Assembly: GCF_008710035.1 (NCBI RefSeq)
Contig: NZ_VYKI01000020.1
Span: 1-51,131 of the forward strand
Length of the DNA: 51,131 nt
Direction: 5' to 3'
DNA from: Stenotrophomonas cyclobalanopsidis
Lineage (GTDB): Bacteria; Pseudomonadota; Gammaproteobacteria; Xanthomonadales; Xanthomonadaceae
Within the stretch, counting starts at the first letter, position 1. Every line of letters starts with the position of its first letter. Under the pieces are notes generated by a model. The model did not search any database. It saw only the letters and a program-made list of their open reading frames with translations, and was not told the DNA's origin. The translations under genes were made by a program, and so were the position numbers. This document shows positions 37,752-47,000 of this stretch, piece after piece.

Positions 37752-38551
37752 TCAAGCTGACCACCGAGCTGCGCGAGACCACGATCGCCATCGCCCAGCA
37801 AGCAGGGCAGGCGATCATGCAGGTCTACAGCGATGGTTTCGACGTCACCCTGAAGGCCGACGACAGCCCGGTGACCGCGGCCGATCTCGCCGCCGACCGG
37901 GTCATCCAGCAGGGCCTGCGCCAGCTCACCCCCGACCTGCCGATCCTCTCCGAGGAGTCGGCGCTGGTGCCGTGGGAACAGCGCCAGCACTGGGGCGCCT
38001 ACTGGCTGGTCGACCCGCTGGATGGCACCCGCGAATTCGTCAAGCGCAACGGCGAGTTCAGCGTCAACATCGCGCTGATCTACCAGGGCGCGCCGGCCTT
38101 CGGCGTGGTCCAGGCGCCGGTGACCGGCATCGTCTGGCACGCCATGCGTGGCGAGCTGGCTTACCGCCGCCAGGGCCTGCACGACAGCGTGCTGCGCACG
38201 CGTACGCCGGCTACCGCGCCGCTGCGGGTAGCTGCCAGCCGCTCGCACCGCTCGCCGGAAACCATCGCCCTGCTCGAGCGCATGGGTGAGATCGAAACGG
38301 TGGCGCAGGGCTCGTCGCTGAAGTTCTGCCGCATCGCCGAAGGTGGGCTGGACGTGTACCCGCGGCTGGGCCCGACCTCCGAATGGGATACCGCCGCCGG
38401 CCAGTGCGTGTTGCACGCGGCCGGTGGCGCGGTGCTCTCGGCGAGCAGTGGCAAGCCGTTCCGTTACAACCGCCGCAGCACCCTGCTGAACGGCGATTTC
38501 ATCGCCCTTGGCGACACCAGCCTGCCGTGGCGGGACTGGCTGTCCGACTGA
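37748..38551 (+). CDS. cysQ: 3'(2'),5'-bisphosphate nucleotidase CysQ
   Basis: Lithium-sensitive Mg-dependent phosphatase that converts PAP/PAPS to AMP/APS, removing a toxic by-product of sulphate assimilation. 267 residues from ATG 37748 (MIKLTTELRETTIAIAQQAG). Metal sites: ADDSPVTAADLAAD, ILSEES, and the signature WLVDPLDGTREFVKRNGEFS. The C-terminal GPTSEWDTAAGQCVLHAAGG is also typical. Overlaps nudE by 4 bp and is 13 bp from mazG. Confidence 0.95.
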   Translation: MIKLTTELRETTIAIAQQAGQAIMQVYSDGFDVTLKADDSPVTAADLAADRVIQQGLRQLTPDLPILSEESALVPWEQRQHWGAYWLVDPLDGTREFVKRNGEFSVNIALIYQGAPAFGVVQAPVTGIVWHAMRGELAYRRQGLHDSVLRTRTPATAPLRVAASRSHRSPETIALLERMGEIETVAQGSSLKFCRIAEGGLDVYPRLGPTSEWDTAAGQCVLHAAGGAVLSASSGKPFRYNRRSTLLNGDFIALGDTSLPWRDWLSD

Positions 38552-38564
38552 CCCTGGAGCCCGC

Positions 38565-39398
38565 ATGAGCGACACCCCCACTGCCGGCAGTGCCGCCAGC
38601 ACCGAACTGGAGCGCCTGCTGGCGATCATGGCGCGCCTACGCGATCCGCAGGATGGCTGTCCCTGGGACCTGGAGCAGAACTTCGCCACCATCGCCCCGT
38701 ACACCATAGAAGAGGCCTACGAGGTCGCCGATGCGATCGACCGCGGCGATCTGGACGACCTCTGCGATGAACTGGGCGACCTGCTGCTGCAGGTGGTGTT
38801 CCACGCGCGCATGGCCGAAGAGCAGGGCGCGTTCGCCTTCGCCGAAGTGGCGCGCGCGATCAGCGACAAGATGCAGCGCCGCCATCCGCATGTGTTCGCC
38901 GATGTCAGCGTGGACGATGCCGATGGCGTGATGCGCAACTGGGACGCGATCAAGCGTGCCGAGCGCGCGGCCAAGGGCGACCAGGACACCTCGGCGCTGG
39001 CCGGCATCTCGCGTGGGCTGCCCGAATGGCAGCGAGCGGTGAAGCTGCAGTCGCGCGCGGCCAAGGTCGGCTTCGACTGGCCCGGTCCGCTGCCGGTGCT
39101 GGACAAGGCCGCTGAAGAACTGCAGGAACTGCGCGAGGAATTCGAGCGCGGCGACATCGCCGGCAACAAGGCGCGGCTGCAGGAAGAGCTGGGTGACCTG
39201 CTGTTCGTCTGCGCCAACCTGGCCCGCCATGCCGACATCGACCTGGGCGCGGCGCTGCGTGTTGCCAACCACAAGTTCGAACGCCGCTTCCGTGCCATGG
39301 AAGCGCAGGCGGGCGCGCAGGGTGAGAGCCTGGCCGCGCTGGACCTGGATACGCAGGAAGCGCTGTGGCAGCACGCCAAGGCCGCGGAAAAGGCGTGA
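38565..39398 (+). CDS. mazG: Nucleoside triphosphate pyrophosphohydrolase MazG
   Basis: Hydrolyses (d)NTPs to NMP and PPi; in E. coli it also lowers ppGpp. 277 residues from ATG 38565 with two MazG domains: [20 protein letters not shown] then [17 protein letters not shown], and [20 protein letters not shown] then [20 protein letters not shown]. The EExxE/ExxD metal pattern is visible in both repeats. Its TGA overlaps the GTG of ynfA. Confidence 0.96.
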   Translation: MSDTPTAGSAASTELERLLAIMARLRDPQDGCPWDLEQNFATIAPYTIEEAYEVADAIDRGDLDDLCDELGDLLLQVVFHARMAEEQGAFAFAEVARAISDKMQRRHPHVFADVSVDDADGVMRNWDAIKRAERAAKGDQDTSALAGISRGLPEWQRAVKLQSRAAKVGFDWPGPLPVLDKAAEELQELREEFERGDIAGNKARLQEELGDLLFVCANLARHADIDLGAALRVANHKFERRFRAMEAQAGAQGESLAALDLDTQEALWQHAKAAEKA

Positions 39399-39721
39399 AG
39401 ACCCTCGCCCTGTTCCTGCTGACGGCGCTGGCCGAGATCGTCGGCTGCTACCTGCCGTGGCTGTGGCTGCGCAAGGGCGGCAGCGTGTGGCTGCTGCTGC
39501 CGGCCGCGGCCAGCCTGGCCCTGTTCGCCTGGCTGCTGACCCTGCACCCCACCGCCAGCGGCCGCGTGTATGCCGCCTACGGTGGCGTCTACATCGGCAC
39601 CGCGTTGTTCTGGCTGTGGCTGGTCGATGGCATCCGTCCCAGCCGCTGGGACCTGCTGGGCGCCGCCCTGTGCCTGGCCGGCATGGCGGTGATCATGTTC
39701 GGGCCGCGCCAGCCGGTGTGA
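39395..39721 (+). CDS. ynfA: YnfA/UPF0060 family inner-membrane protein
   Basis: 108 residues from GTG 39395, overlapping the mazG stop. Four membrane helices: [60 protein letters not shown] and [16 protein letters not shown]. The motif [16 protein letters not shown] is the family hallmark. YnfA is related to the small multidrug resistance exporters; some members have been linked to drug efflux. Last gene of the nudE operon, ending 22 bp before a REP array. Confidence 0.92.
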   Translation: MKTLALFLLTALAEIVGCYLPWLWLRKGGSVWLLLPAAASLALFAWLLTLHPTASGRVYAAYGGVYIGTALFWLWLVDGIRPSRWDLLGAALCLAGMAVIMFGPRQPV

Positions 39722-39743
39722 TGCCCGGCGGCTGTTGCTTCCT

Positions 39744-40020
39744 GTAGAGCCGAGCCATGCTCGGCTGATTTCGATCTTCTGTAGAGTCGAGCTTGCTCGA
39801 CTGCTTTTGGCAGAGGCAGTCGAGCAAGCTCGACTCTACGAAGCAACGGCAGCCGAGCATGGGCTCGGCTCTACACGAATCCCGGGCAGCCGAGCATGTG
39901 CTCGTCTCTACACGAATCCCGGGCAGCCGAGCATGTGCTCGTCTCTACACGAATCCCGGGCAGCCGAGCATGTGCTCGTCTCTACACGAATCCCGGGCAG
40001 CCGAGCATGGCTCGGCTCTA
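39744..40020. repeat. REP array with a 37-bp tandem repeat
   Basis: Contents in order: forward REP 39744-39766 (GTAGAGCCGAGCCATGCTCG..); forward REP 39781-39802 (GTAGAGTCGAGCTTGCTCGA..); its exact reverse complement at 39818-39839, 15 nt away; a reversed REP at 39850-39873. Then come three 37-bp units at 39874-39910, 39911-39947 and 39948-39984, and a fourth at 39985-40020 with a variant stem. Each unit is CACGAATCCCGGG followed by a reversed REP whose stem is reduced to GAGCA-TG-TGCTC. The array fills the 309-bp gap between the convergent ynfA and SGNH hydrolase genes. Confidence 0.9.
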
Positions 40021-40030
40021 CAAAACCGCG

Positions 40031-41218
40031 TCAGCGCGGGGCCTCGCACCCCAGCATCTTCAGGTCGATGGCCTCGGCCATGCGCCGGTAGCCTTCATCG
40101 TTCGGGTGCAGGTGGTCGCGGGTGATGTTGGCCGGCAGCGATTCCGGCTGCTTCGGGTCGCGCAGCGCCGCATCGAAATCGACCACCCCATCGAAGCCGC
40201 TGTCCTTGCCGCGCGCCCACTGGTTGATCGAGGCACGGGTGGTGGCCGAGACCGGCTCATAGCGCTCGGAGCCGCCGAACGGCGTCAGCGTGCCGAGGTA
40301 GGCACGGATGCCATGCGCGTGCAGGCGCGCGGCCACCTGCTGGTAACCCAGCAGCATGTCCGGTGCGTTGCGCCCGGGCAGCGGCTGCGCACCGCCGCCG
40401 TGGCGGATGTCATTGATGCCTTCGAACAGGATCACCTGGTCGGCGTCGGCCACCGCGATCGCGTCTCGGTCCAGGCGTGACAGCGCACTGTGGCTGCGGC
40501 CATGGTCCAGCACCTTGTTGCCGCTGATGCCCTGGTTGAGCACCACGAAGCGGTCCGGGCAGGCCTGCTGCAGGCGCTGCGCCAGCCGCTCCGGCCACTG
40601 GTTGAACGAACCGCGCGTGGCGGTCGCGCCTTCGGTGATCGAATCACCCAACGCAACAATGACCGACGGCCGCTGCTCACGCTGCACCATCACCGCCGAA
40701 AACACATTCTGCTGGTAGCTGACGCGCACCGTGTCGGCTACCGCCTCCTGCCTGCCATCGACCACGCGCACCACGGTACGCCGCACCGCCGGCCGGGCCG
40801 GCTGCGGGAAGTACGCGGTCACGCTGATCTCCTGCAGTGCGCCCACCGGCAATACCACCGGATCACTCAGCAGCGCGGCACCCACCGGTACGTCGATGGC
40901 ACGGCGGCCAGCGACGGTGACCGACAGCGCCGCAGCCCTGCCATCCTTCAGGCGCACGCGGATGTCCTCCACGTGCAGCGGTGCATCGCCCAGCTCGTTG
41001 CTGATGCGCAGGCGCAACGCCTCGCCACGGCTGCCGACCCGGATGTCCTGGCGCACGGTCTGCGCGGCGAACTGTACCGGCGCCTCCGGCTTCCCGTCCT
41101 TGCGGTCCGGTGCCGGTGAGGCGGTCCAGGCGGTCACCCAGACCGGAGCGGCCTGGGCGACGGGTGCGGCCACGGCAGCGCCGATGGCCAGCGAAAGCAG
41201 GGTGATCCAGCGCTGCAT
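40031..41218 (-). CDS. Exported SGNH/GDSL-family hydrolase
   Basis: 395 residues with a signal peptide (MQRWITLLSLAIGAAVAAPV, cleavage near AQA-AP). After an N-terminal beta domain (about 30-170) comes an SGNH esterase: block I ALGDSITEG with the nucleophile Ser, block II Gly in NQGISGNKVLDHG, block III Asn in FEGINDIRHGG, block V DHLHPNDEGYRRMA with the Asp-His pair. Such enzymes remove acyl or acetyl groups, often from polysaccharides. It lies 18 bp downstream of the alginate SDR gene on the same strand, so it may be the last gene of the operon. A role in deacetylating alginate is possible but unproven. Confidence 0.85.
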   Translation of the reverse strand: MQRWITLLSLAIGAAVAAPVAQAAPVWVTAWTASPAPDRKDGKPEAPVQFAAQTVRQDIRVGSRGEALRLRISNELGDAPLHVEDIRVRLKDGRAAALSVTVAGRRAIDVPVGAALLSDPVVLPVGALQEISVTAYFPQPARPAVRRTVVRVVDGRQEAVADTVRVSYQQNVFSAVMVQREQRPSVIVALGDSITEGATATRGSFNQWPERLAQRLQQACPDRFVVLNQGISGNKVLDHGRSHSALSRLDRDAIAVADADQVILFEGINDIRHGGGAQPLPGRNAPDMLLGYQQVAARLHAHGIRAYLGTLTPFGGSERYEPVSATTRASINQWARGKDSGFDGVVDFDAALRDPKQPESLPANITRDHLHPNDEGYRRMAEAIDLKMLGCEAPR

Positions 41219-41236
41219 GGCAGGTGTCCGCTCAGG

Positions 41237-41989
41237 TCAGGAGAAGTAGGTGCCGCCGTTGACGTCCAGGTTCGCACCGGTGATGAACGCCGCTGCATCG
41301 GAGGCCAGGAACACCGCCGCATCGGCGGCTTCGTCCGGCACGCCCTGGCGGCGCAGCGGGGTGTTGCCGGCGACCGCGGTGCGCACTTCCGGCTTGGTGA
41401 ATTCGTCATGGAAGCGGGTGGCGATCATGCCGCAGCACAGCGCGTTCACGCGGATGCCTTTCGGCCCCAGTTCCTTGGCCATGGCGCGGGTGAAGGTCAT
41501 CACCGCCGCCTTGGCGGTGGCGTAGATCGACGCGCCCGGGCCACCGCCATCGCGGCCGGCCTGCGAGGCGAAATTGACGATGGCTGCGCCTTCGCCCATG
41601 TGCGGCACCACCGCGTGGGTGGTCAGGTAGGTCGAGGTCAGGTTGAGGTCCATCACCGTGTGGAAGAACGCCGGGTCGATCTCGGCCAGCGGGCGGCGCT
41701 GCACCATGCCGCCGGCCACGTTCACCAGCAGGTCGATGCGCTCGCCGAACGCGGCCTGGGTCGCGGCGACGAGGCCGGCCACGGCGGCGGCATCGGTCAC
41801 GTCGGCGCGGTGCACGATGGCCTGGCCACCGGCGGCCTGGATCTGCGCCAGCGTTTCGTTGGCGCTGGCTTCATCGTTGGCGTAGTTGATGCAGACGCGT
41901 GCGCCGGCAGCGGCCAGCTTGATCGAGACGGCACGGCCGATATCACGGCCACCACCGGTGACGATGGCCACCTTGTCCTGGAACGACAT
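41237..41989 (-). CDS. SDR oxidoreductase, probable DEH (uronate) reductase
   Basis: 250-residue classical short-chain dehydrogenase: cofactor motif VTGGGRDIGRA, NVAGG, catalytic Ser in VNFASQAG and Tyr-Lys in SIYATAKAAV. The C-terminus DAAAFITGANLDVNGGTYFS is typical. Within an alginate operon the expected substrate is 4-deoxy-L-erythro-5-hexoseulose uronate (DEH), reduced with NAD(P)H to 2-keto-3-deoxygluconate. The family alone does not fix the substrate; context does. Confidence 0.82.
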   Translation of the reverse strand: MSFQDKVAIVTGGGRDIGRAVSIKLAAAGARVCINYANDEASANETLAQIQAAGGQAIVHRADVTDAAAVAGLVAATQAAFGERIDLLVNVAGGMVQRRPLAEIDPAFFHTVMDLNLTSTYLTTHAVVPHMGEGAAIVNFASQAGRDGGGPGASIYATAKAAVMTFTRAMAKELGPKGIRVNALCCGMIATRFHDEFTKPEVRTAVAGNTPLRRQGVPDEAADAAVFLASDAAAFITGANLDVNGGTYFS

Positions 41990-42034
41990 GCGGGAAACTC
42001 CTTGGCTTGCGGGGGAATGAAGGGAAAAGCAGGC

Positions 42035-43339
42035 TCAGCCGCCACGGCGGTCGAGCTTGTGGATGGGTCCGGTCCACCACCACAGCGCGGCCAGCGACAG
42101 CGGCACCAGCGCGGCGACGAGGATGAAGATTGGAGCGTAGGAATGGCGGGTCAGCACCGGCACCAGCCAGGTGGTGATCAGCGTGCCGGCCACCGCAGCT
42201 AGGCCACCGAGGCCGGCGAGGGTGCCGACCGAGCGGCCATCGAACAGATCACCCGGCAGGGTCTGGATGTTGCCGATGGCGACCTGGAAACCGAACAGCA
42301 CCGCGGCAATCGCTAGCACTGCGAACAACGGCTGGTTGGCCAGCATCGCGCCCAGCAGGGCAGGGGCCATGATCACGCAACCCAGGGTGATGGACAGCTT
42401 GCGTGCGCGGTCAACGCTCCGCCCGGCACGGATCAGGCGTCCGGACAGCCAGCCGCCGCTGAGGCTGCCGAGCATCGCGCCCACGAAGGGCACCCAGGCG
42501 AACAGGCCGATCTGCTTGATGTCGAAGCCGAAGGTCTCGGCCAGGTAGATCGGCAGCCAGGACACGAACAGCCACCAGATCGGGTCCAGCAGGAAGCGGC
42601 AGGCGAGCATGCCCCAGCTCTGCCGGTGGGTCAGCAGCGAACGCACGCTCACCTTGGTCGCGGCGGCATCCTGCTGCCCGGCCTGGTCTTCCATGATCAG
42701 GCGGCGTTCGGCATCGCTCACCCACGGGTGCTTGTCCGGGCCGGCGCGGTAGACGAACAGCCACGGCAGCAGCCACAGGAAGCCGATGGCACCGACCAGC
42801 ACGAAGGTGCCGCGCCAGCCCAGCCACAGGTACAGGCCGGCGATGGCCGGTGCGGACACGATCGCGCCGATTGATGCGCCGGCGTTGAACACGCCCTGCG
42901 CCAGTGCGCGTTCGCGCGCCGGGAACCACTCGGCATTGGCCTTCACCGCGCCCGGCCAGGCACCGGCCTCGCTGATGCCGAGCATCGCCCGCACCACGCT
43001 GAAGGACAGCATCGAATGGGTGACCGAATGCAGGGCGATGGAGATTGACCACACGCTGATCGACAGCGCGAAACCCAGGCGCGTGCCGATCATGTCGAAC
43101 AGGCGGCCGAACAGGAACTGGCCGGCGGCGTAGAACAGCATGAACACCGTCACCAGCAGCGCGTAGTCATCCTTGGTCGCGCCCACTTCCTTGGCGATTT
43201 CCGGCCACATCACCGCCAGTGCATTGCGGTCGATGTAGTTGATGACCGTGGCCACGGCGATCAGGCCGACGATCAGCCAGCGCACGGCCGACCGCACCGG
43301 CACCTTGCGCAGCGGGCTCAACACCGCAGGGCCGTTCAT
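42035..43339 (-). CDS. MFS transporter, hexuronate/ACS family
   Basis: 434 residues, about 12 membrane helices, with the anion:cation symporter pattern INYIDRNALAVMWPEIAKEV near helix 1 and GISEAGAWPGAVKANAEWFP in the first half. Its ATG overlaps the PL17 lyase stop (ATGA). It probably carries unsaturated uronate monomer or DEH into the cytoplasm for the reductase encoded next. Confidence 0.87.
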   Translation of the reverse strand: MNGPAVLSPLRKVPVRSAVRWLIVGLIAVATVINYIDRNALAVMWPEIAKEVGATKDDYALLVTVFMLFYAAGQFLFGRLFDMIGTRLGFALSISVWSISIALHSVTHSMLSFSVVRAMLGISEAGAWPGAVKANAEWFPARERALAQGVFNAGASIGAIVSAPAIAGLYLWLGWRGTFVLVGAIGFLWLLPWLFVYRAGPDKHPWVSDAERRLIMEDQAGQQDAAATKVSVRSLLTHRQSWGMLACRFLLDPIWWLFVSWLPIYLAETFGFDIKQIGLFAWVPFVGAMLGSLSGGWLSGRLIRAGRSVDRARKLSITLGCVIMAPALLGAMLANQPLFAVLAIAAVLFGFQVAIGNIQTLPGDLFDGRSVGTLAGLGGLAAVAGTLITTWLVPVLTRHSYAPIFILVAALVPLSLAALWWWTGPIHKLDRRGG

Positions 43340-45564
43340 TTCGCGTCACCCTTGCTGCGGTCCATGCGCGCGTGGCTGCCGCTCCAGCGGTAGGCGTGGC
43401 CATCGACGGTCACGCTGTGCTCGCCCTTGGCGTTGCTGTCATCGGCCACGCCCAGGGCGATGCGGGCGCCGCTGGCCAGGCGCAGCTCGATCACCTCGGC
43501 ATCGCTGCCGCGGGTGCGCACGATATCCTTGATGCGGCTGTCGGCGCCGTGCACGTACTCGGCGGTGCCGTTGTACTCGCCATGCGGCTCCAGCACGCTG
43601 AAGAAGGTCACGTCCTTCTGGCCTTCCACGCGCTGCAGCAGGGCCGGTTCGCGGCGCAGGTTGAATTCCGGATCGTTGGCACCGCTTTCCACCAGCAGCG
43701 CCTGCGCAGGCGCGCTGCTGCCGAAGCGATAGGTGTAGAAGCGGCCATCCAGCAGCCAGGCCAGCGTGCGCGGCTCGCTGCCGGGCTTGCTGCGTGCGTC
43801 CAGCCACAGGTGCTGGTAGCCGTTGTCCTTGCCCAGCACCGGGCGCTGGCTGGTGAAGTGTTCGGCCTCGAAACCGGTGGTGACGATGTGGCCGTTGAAA
43901 TGCAGCGGCAGGTCGTAGCGCGCGGCCTTGTCACCGTGCACCTGCAGCAGGTCCAGCACCACCGGCAGGCCCAGTTCGGGGTGGCGCAGCAGCGCCTGGG
44001 TGCGGGTGAACACCACGCCGGGGTAGGCATCGCGCATGGTCGCCGAGGCGATCTGGGTATCGGTGTCGGCCTGGAAGAAACGCACCTGCGGTGCATGTTC
44101 CTCGCCGCGTTTCCAGTCGCCCTTGAAGTGGCTCAGCTCGTCCACCACCAGGGTGTTGTGGGCCACGGTCTGCTTGGCCCAGCTGCGGTTCTCGGCCAGG
44201 TAGATGCCGCCGCGCTTGGCTTCCACGTTGAGGAAGCGCGCTGCGCCGTAGTCGGTCACCACGGCCTTGCCGTTGTCGTAGAACAGCCAGTTGAGCTTGT
44301 CGAAGTGGCCGTGGCCCATGCCCTGCATGGTGTCCTTCTGCACCAGCGCCTGGCCGTCCTCGCCGTTCATGCGCAGGATCGCCAGGCCGCCGCGGTCGCC
44401 GTCGCGACCATCGCGCAGCAGCATCGGCTTGTAATCGAAGGGTTTGGCCTTGTTGGCCGCCAACGCCTGCGCCACCTGCAGGCCTTCGGGCGAGAGCAGC
44501 AGGCGTTTCTGCTGCTGGGCCACCGACAGCAGGTGGTCATCACCGGTGCGTGCATAGGCGATGCCGATGCCAGCCACCAGCTCCTCGGTATCGATGCCCT
44601 TGTCCAGGATCGCATCGTTGATCGGGAAGAACAGGCCGTCGTAGCTGGTCTGCACCAGCACATCCACGGCCTTCAGCAGCACGCCGTCGCGGCGCGCGAA
44701 GATCTTCCGCTGCGGCTCGTTGCGTTCGATGGCGTTGGCGAACAGCAGGAACGGCGCCAGTGCATAGCGCTGGTAGTACGGGCCTTCCTCGTAATAACCA
44801 TCGGGCGAGAACAGCAGGTCGATCTGCCGCAGGAAGCCGAATTTGTCGTCCTTCTGGCTGCCGCGCAGGGATTGCTCCACCAGTTCCTGGTCACGCAGCA
44901 CGTAGCCGGTCATGCCGGTGGCGGCCACCGCCCAGGTCGCGTGGTTGTGGATCTGGTCGTAGTTCTTCGGCTCGCTGATCAGGAATTCGGCCATCGGCCG
45001 GAACAGTTGCGACTCGATGGTCTGCCGGTCCTGTGCGGACAGCGCGTCGCGGATCGCGTCGTAGCCCTGGATGGCGTTGACCAGCCACACCGAATCGTTG
45101 AGCACCTGCCAGAACACGCGGCCGGGAATCTGCCCGCGGCCTTCCGGGTGCGGGCCCAGGGTCGGGTAGAGCTTGGCGTACTGCAGCAGCATGTCGCGCG
45201 AGTAGTCGACATAGGCCTTGTCACCGGTCAGCCGATACAGCGTGCCGGCCGCCAGCAGCGCCTGGTAGTTGCGCTTGTGCTGTTCATGGGTGCGGCCGCC
45301 GCCCTTGTCCTTGGGCACCGGCACGTCGATGCCGGCCTTCATCATCTTCTTCAGTGACTTTTCCGTACGCGCCTGTTCCTTGGCGAACCACGGGTAGCGG
45401 CTGCCTTCGCTGGCCATCTGCTGCCACTGCGCAGCGGTCACCAGCACCGGCGCGGTGTCGGCCTGGCGCGCGGCGGCGGCCGGGGCCGCCAGCAGCGGTG
45501 CGGCCGGCAGCAGGGCAAAGGGGACGGCCAGGGCCAGGGAAACAAACAGCGGCTGCAACCTCAT
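43336..45564 (-). CDS. Oligo-alginate lyase, polysaccharide lyase family 17
   Basis: Exolytic lyase releasing unsaturated monouronate from alginate oligomers. 742 residues with a signal peptide (MRLQPLFVSLALAVPFALLP). An (alpha/alpha) barrel domain carries N207-H208 in QIHNHATW and the Tyr of EGPYYQRYA (Y263/Y264), matching the Asn-His-Tyr catalytic set known for PL17. A heparinase II/III-like beta domain follows (MGHGHFDKLNWLFYDNG, YLAENRSWAKQTVAHNTLVV). An exolytic PL17 enzyme of this kind has been described from S. maltophilia. The start overlaps the PL6 stop by 4 bp. Confidence 0.93.
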   Translation of the reverse strand: MRLQPLFVSLALAVPFALLPAAPLLAAPAAAARQADTAPVLVTAAQWQQMASEGSRYPWFAKEQARTEKSLKKMMKAGIDVPVPKDKGGGRTHEQHKRNYQALLAAGTLYRLTGDKAYVDYSRDMLLQYAKLYPTLGPHPEGRGQIPGRVFWQVLNDSVWLVNAIQGYDAIRDALSAQDRQTIESQLFRPMAEFLISEPKNYDQIHNHATWAVAATGMTGYVLRDQELVEQSLRGSQKDDKFGFLRQIDLLFSPDGYYEEGPYYQRYALAPFLLFANAIERNEPQRKIFARRDGVLLKAVDVLVQTSYDGLFFPINDAILDKGIDTEELVAGIGIAYARTGDDHLLSVAQQQKRLLLSPEGLQVAQALAANKAKPFDYKPMLLRDGRDGDRGGLAILRMNGEDGQALVQKDTMQGMGHGHFDKLNWLFYDNGKAVVTDYGAARFLNVEAKRGGIYLAENRSWAKQTVAHNTLVVDELSHFKGDWKRGEEHAPQVRFFQADTDTQIASATMRDAYPGVVFTRTQALLRHPELGLPVVLDLLQVHGDKAARYDLPLHFNGHIVTTGFEAEHFTSQRPVLGKDNGYQHLWLDARSKPGSEPRTLAWLLDGRFYTYRFGSSAPAQALLVESGANDPEFNLRREPALLQRVEGQKDVTFFSVLEPHGEYNGTAEYVHGADSRIKDIVRTRGSDAEVIELRLASGARIALGVADDSNAKGEHSVTVDGHAYRWSGSHARMDRSKGDAK

Positions 45565-47000
45565 CGATCAACTCCGGTGCTGGTGCGGGACAGGGCAACC
45601 TCGCCCACCTTGGGATACCAGTCCACCCCCGTGGCCTCGCGCGCGGTCATTGCCAGCGCCGGATCGGCACCGGTGGCGGGCAGGGCCGGGGTGGGCGTCC
45701 ACAGGCCGCTGGCGGCCTGCTGCAGGGTCACGCTGCGGCTTTCGACGCCGCTGGGAAACGCGGTGCTTGCCTGCGGCGACTGCACGTTGCCGCTGAAGGC
45801 GATGCCGGCCAGTGAACTGGCGGCGGTGGGTGGGTTCTTGCTGGTGCGGTTGACGATCAGGTTGGCGCTGAAGCGGCTGTTGCTCGCGGCCACCTCGATG
45901 CCCTTGGCCACGTCATGGCCGACGCCGAAGCTGATCTTCGCCACATCCACGAAGGTGTTGCGGCTGATGGTGGCGTTGACCACCGGCGCATAGCCGGACA
46001 GCGGCGGATCGGCCTGTGCGTCCATGATTGCCAGCGCGGAGCGGTTGCTGGAACCGGCCAGGCGCTCGAAGTAGTTGTTGCTGACAGTCTGGTCGGCGTT
46101 GATGATGCGCACGCCGCCGGTGCCGGCCTTGTCGTCGCCGAGGAAGACATTGTCGAGCACCCGGTTGCCGTTGCCGTGTCGCAGGGTCAGCGCGCCGGCC
46201 GACCGATAGAAGACGTTGCCGCGGTAGGTATTGCCACCTGACTTGTTGGAGACGATCTCGGTCTCGCCGTCGCAGCTTTCGAACCAGTTGTTTTCCACGG
46301 TGCTGTTGGAATCGCTCAGCGAGGTATCGCTGGTGCCGACGCGGATCGTTTCGCCGCCGTTGACGCCGAGCAGCGGGCGCGGCCCGAACCAGTTGTGGTC
46401 GATGCGGTGCTGGTTGTCCAGGCCCTGGGTGGCATCGCGCACCACCACCACGGTGGGGCCAGCGTTGGTCTTGCCGCGCAGCTGGCTGTGGTCCAACCGG
46501 TTGTGGCTGCCATACAGCGATACCCAGTAGTCCTGGTCGCTGGCATCGGGGTTGGTGTAGTCGTCGATGACCAGGCCGGTCACCCGGCTGTGGCTGGCCA
46601 CCGCCTTGCTCGATTCGCGGAAGGCCACCACCGCATCGCCCGGCGTGTAGCCGTTGCGGAACACCAGATTGGAGACCTGCAGGTAGCTGCCGGCCAGGCG
46701 CAGGTCCGAACGCCCGCTGAGGATCACCTTGCCCGGGGTTTGCGCGCGCAGGGTGATCGGCGCGGCCTCGGTGCCCTGTCCCTTCAGCAACAGACGGGTG
46801 TCGGTCCAGGTGCCGTCGGCCAGCACGATTTCATCGCCGGGCTGCAGGGCAGCCGCGGCGGTGGTGAACTCGGCGGCATCGTAGACCAGCCAGCTGGTGG
46901 CCTGTGCCGACGAAGTGGTCAGGCAGATTGACAGACCAGTTGCAAGGAATGATCCGGGAAACCGGTTGGACGGGCGGTACGAAGTCGATTCGGTGCGCAT
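45561..47000 (-). CDS. Alginate lyase, polysaccharide lyase family 6 (chondroitinase B-like)
   Basis: Beta-helix lyase that cleaves alginate by beta-elimination. 479 residues from ATG 47000, chosen for AAGGA 5 nt upstream; longer in-frame starts add basic non-signal sequence. The N-terminus has a hydrophobic segment GSFLATGLSICLTTSSAQA, a probable signal peptide. The parallel beta-helix shows the expected catalytic Lys and Arg: K253 in SNKSGGN and R274 in LRHGNGN, close to the chondroitinase B positions K250/R271. First gene of the minus-strand operon PL6-PL17-MFS-SDR-SGNH. Confidence 0.92.
   Translation of the reverse strand: MRTESTSYRPSNRFPGSFLATGLSICLTTSSAQATSWLVYDAAEFTTAAAALQPGDEIVLADGTWTDTRLLLKGQGTEAAPITLRAQTPGKVILSGRSDLRLAGSYLQVSNLVFRNGYTPGDAVVAFRESSKAVASHSRVTGLVIDDYTNPDASDQDYWVSLYGSHNRLDHSQLRGKTNAGPTVVVVRDATQGLDNQHRIDHNWFGPRPLLGVNGGETIRVGTSDTSLSDSNSTVENNWFESCDGETEIVSNKSGGNTYRGNVFYRSAGALTLRHGNGNRVLDNVFLGDDKAGTGGVRIINADQTVSNNYFERLAGSSNRSALAIMDAQADPPLSGYAPVVNATISRNTFVDVAKISFGVGHDVAKGIEVAASNSRFSANLIVNRTSKNPPTAASSLAGIAFSGNVQSPQASTAFPSGVESRSVTLQQAASGLWTPTPALPATGADPALAMTAREATGVDWYPKVGEVALSRTSTGVDR

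Noticed and set aside
39874..40020. Regular ~37-bp repeats that might be taken as a CRISPR array
   Set aside because: The units are contiguous with no unique spacers, each is built on a REP stem, and no cas genes are near.
39735..40125. Small plus-strand ORFs across the REP array with repeated peptides
   Set aside because: They only translate the tandem DNA repeat in different frames and have no ribosome sites or coding bias.
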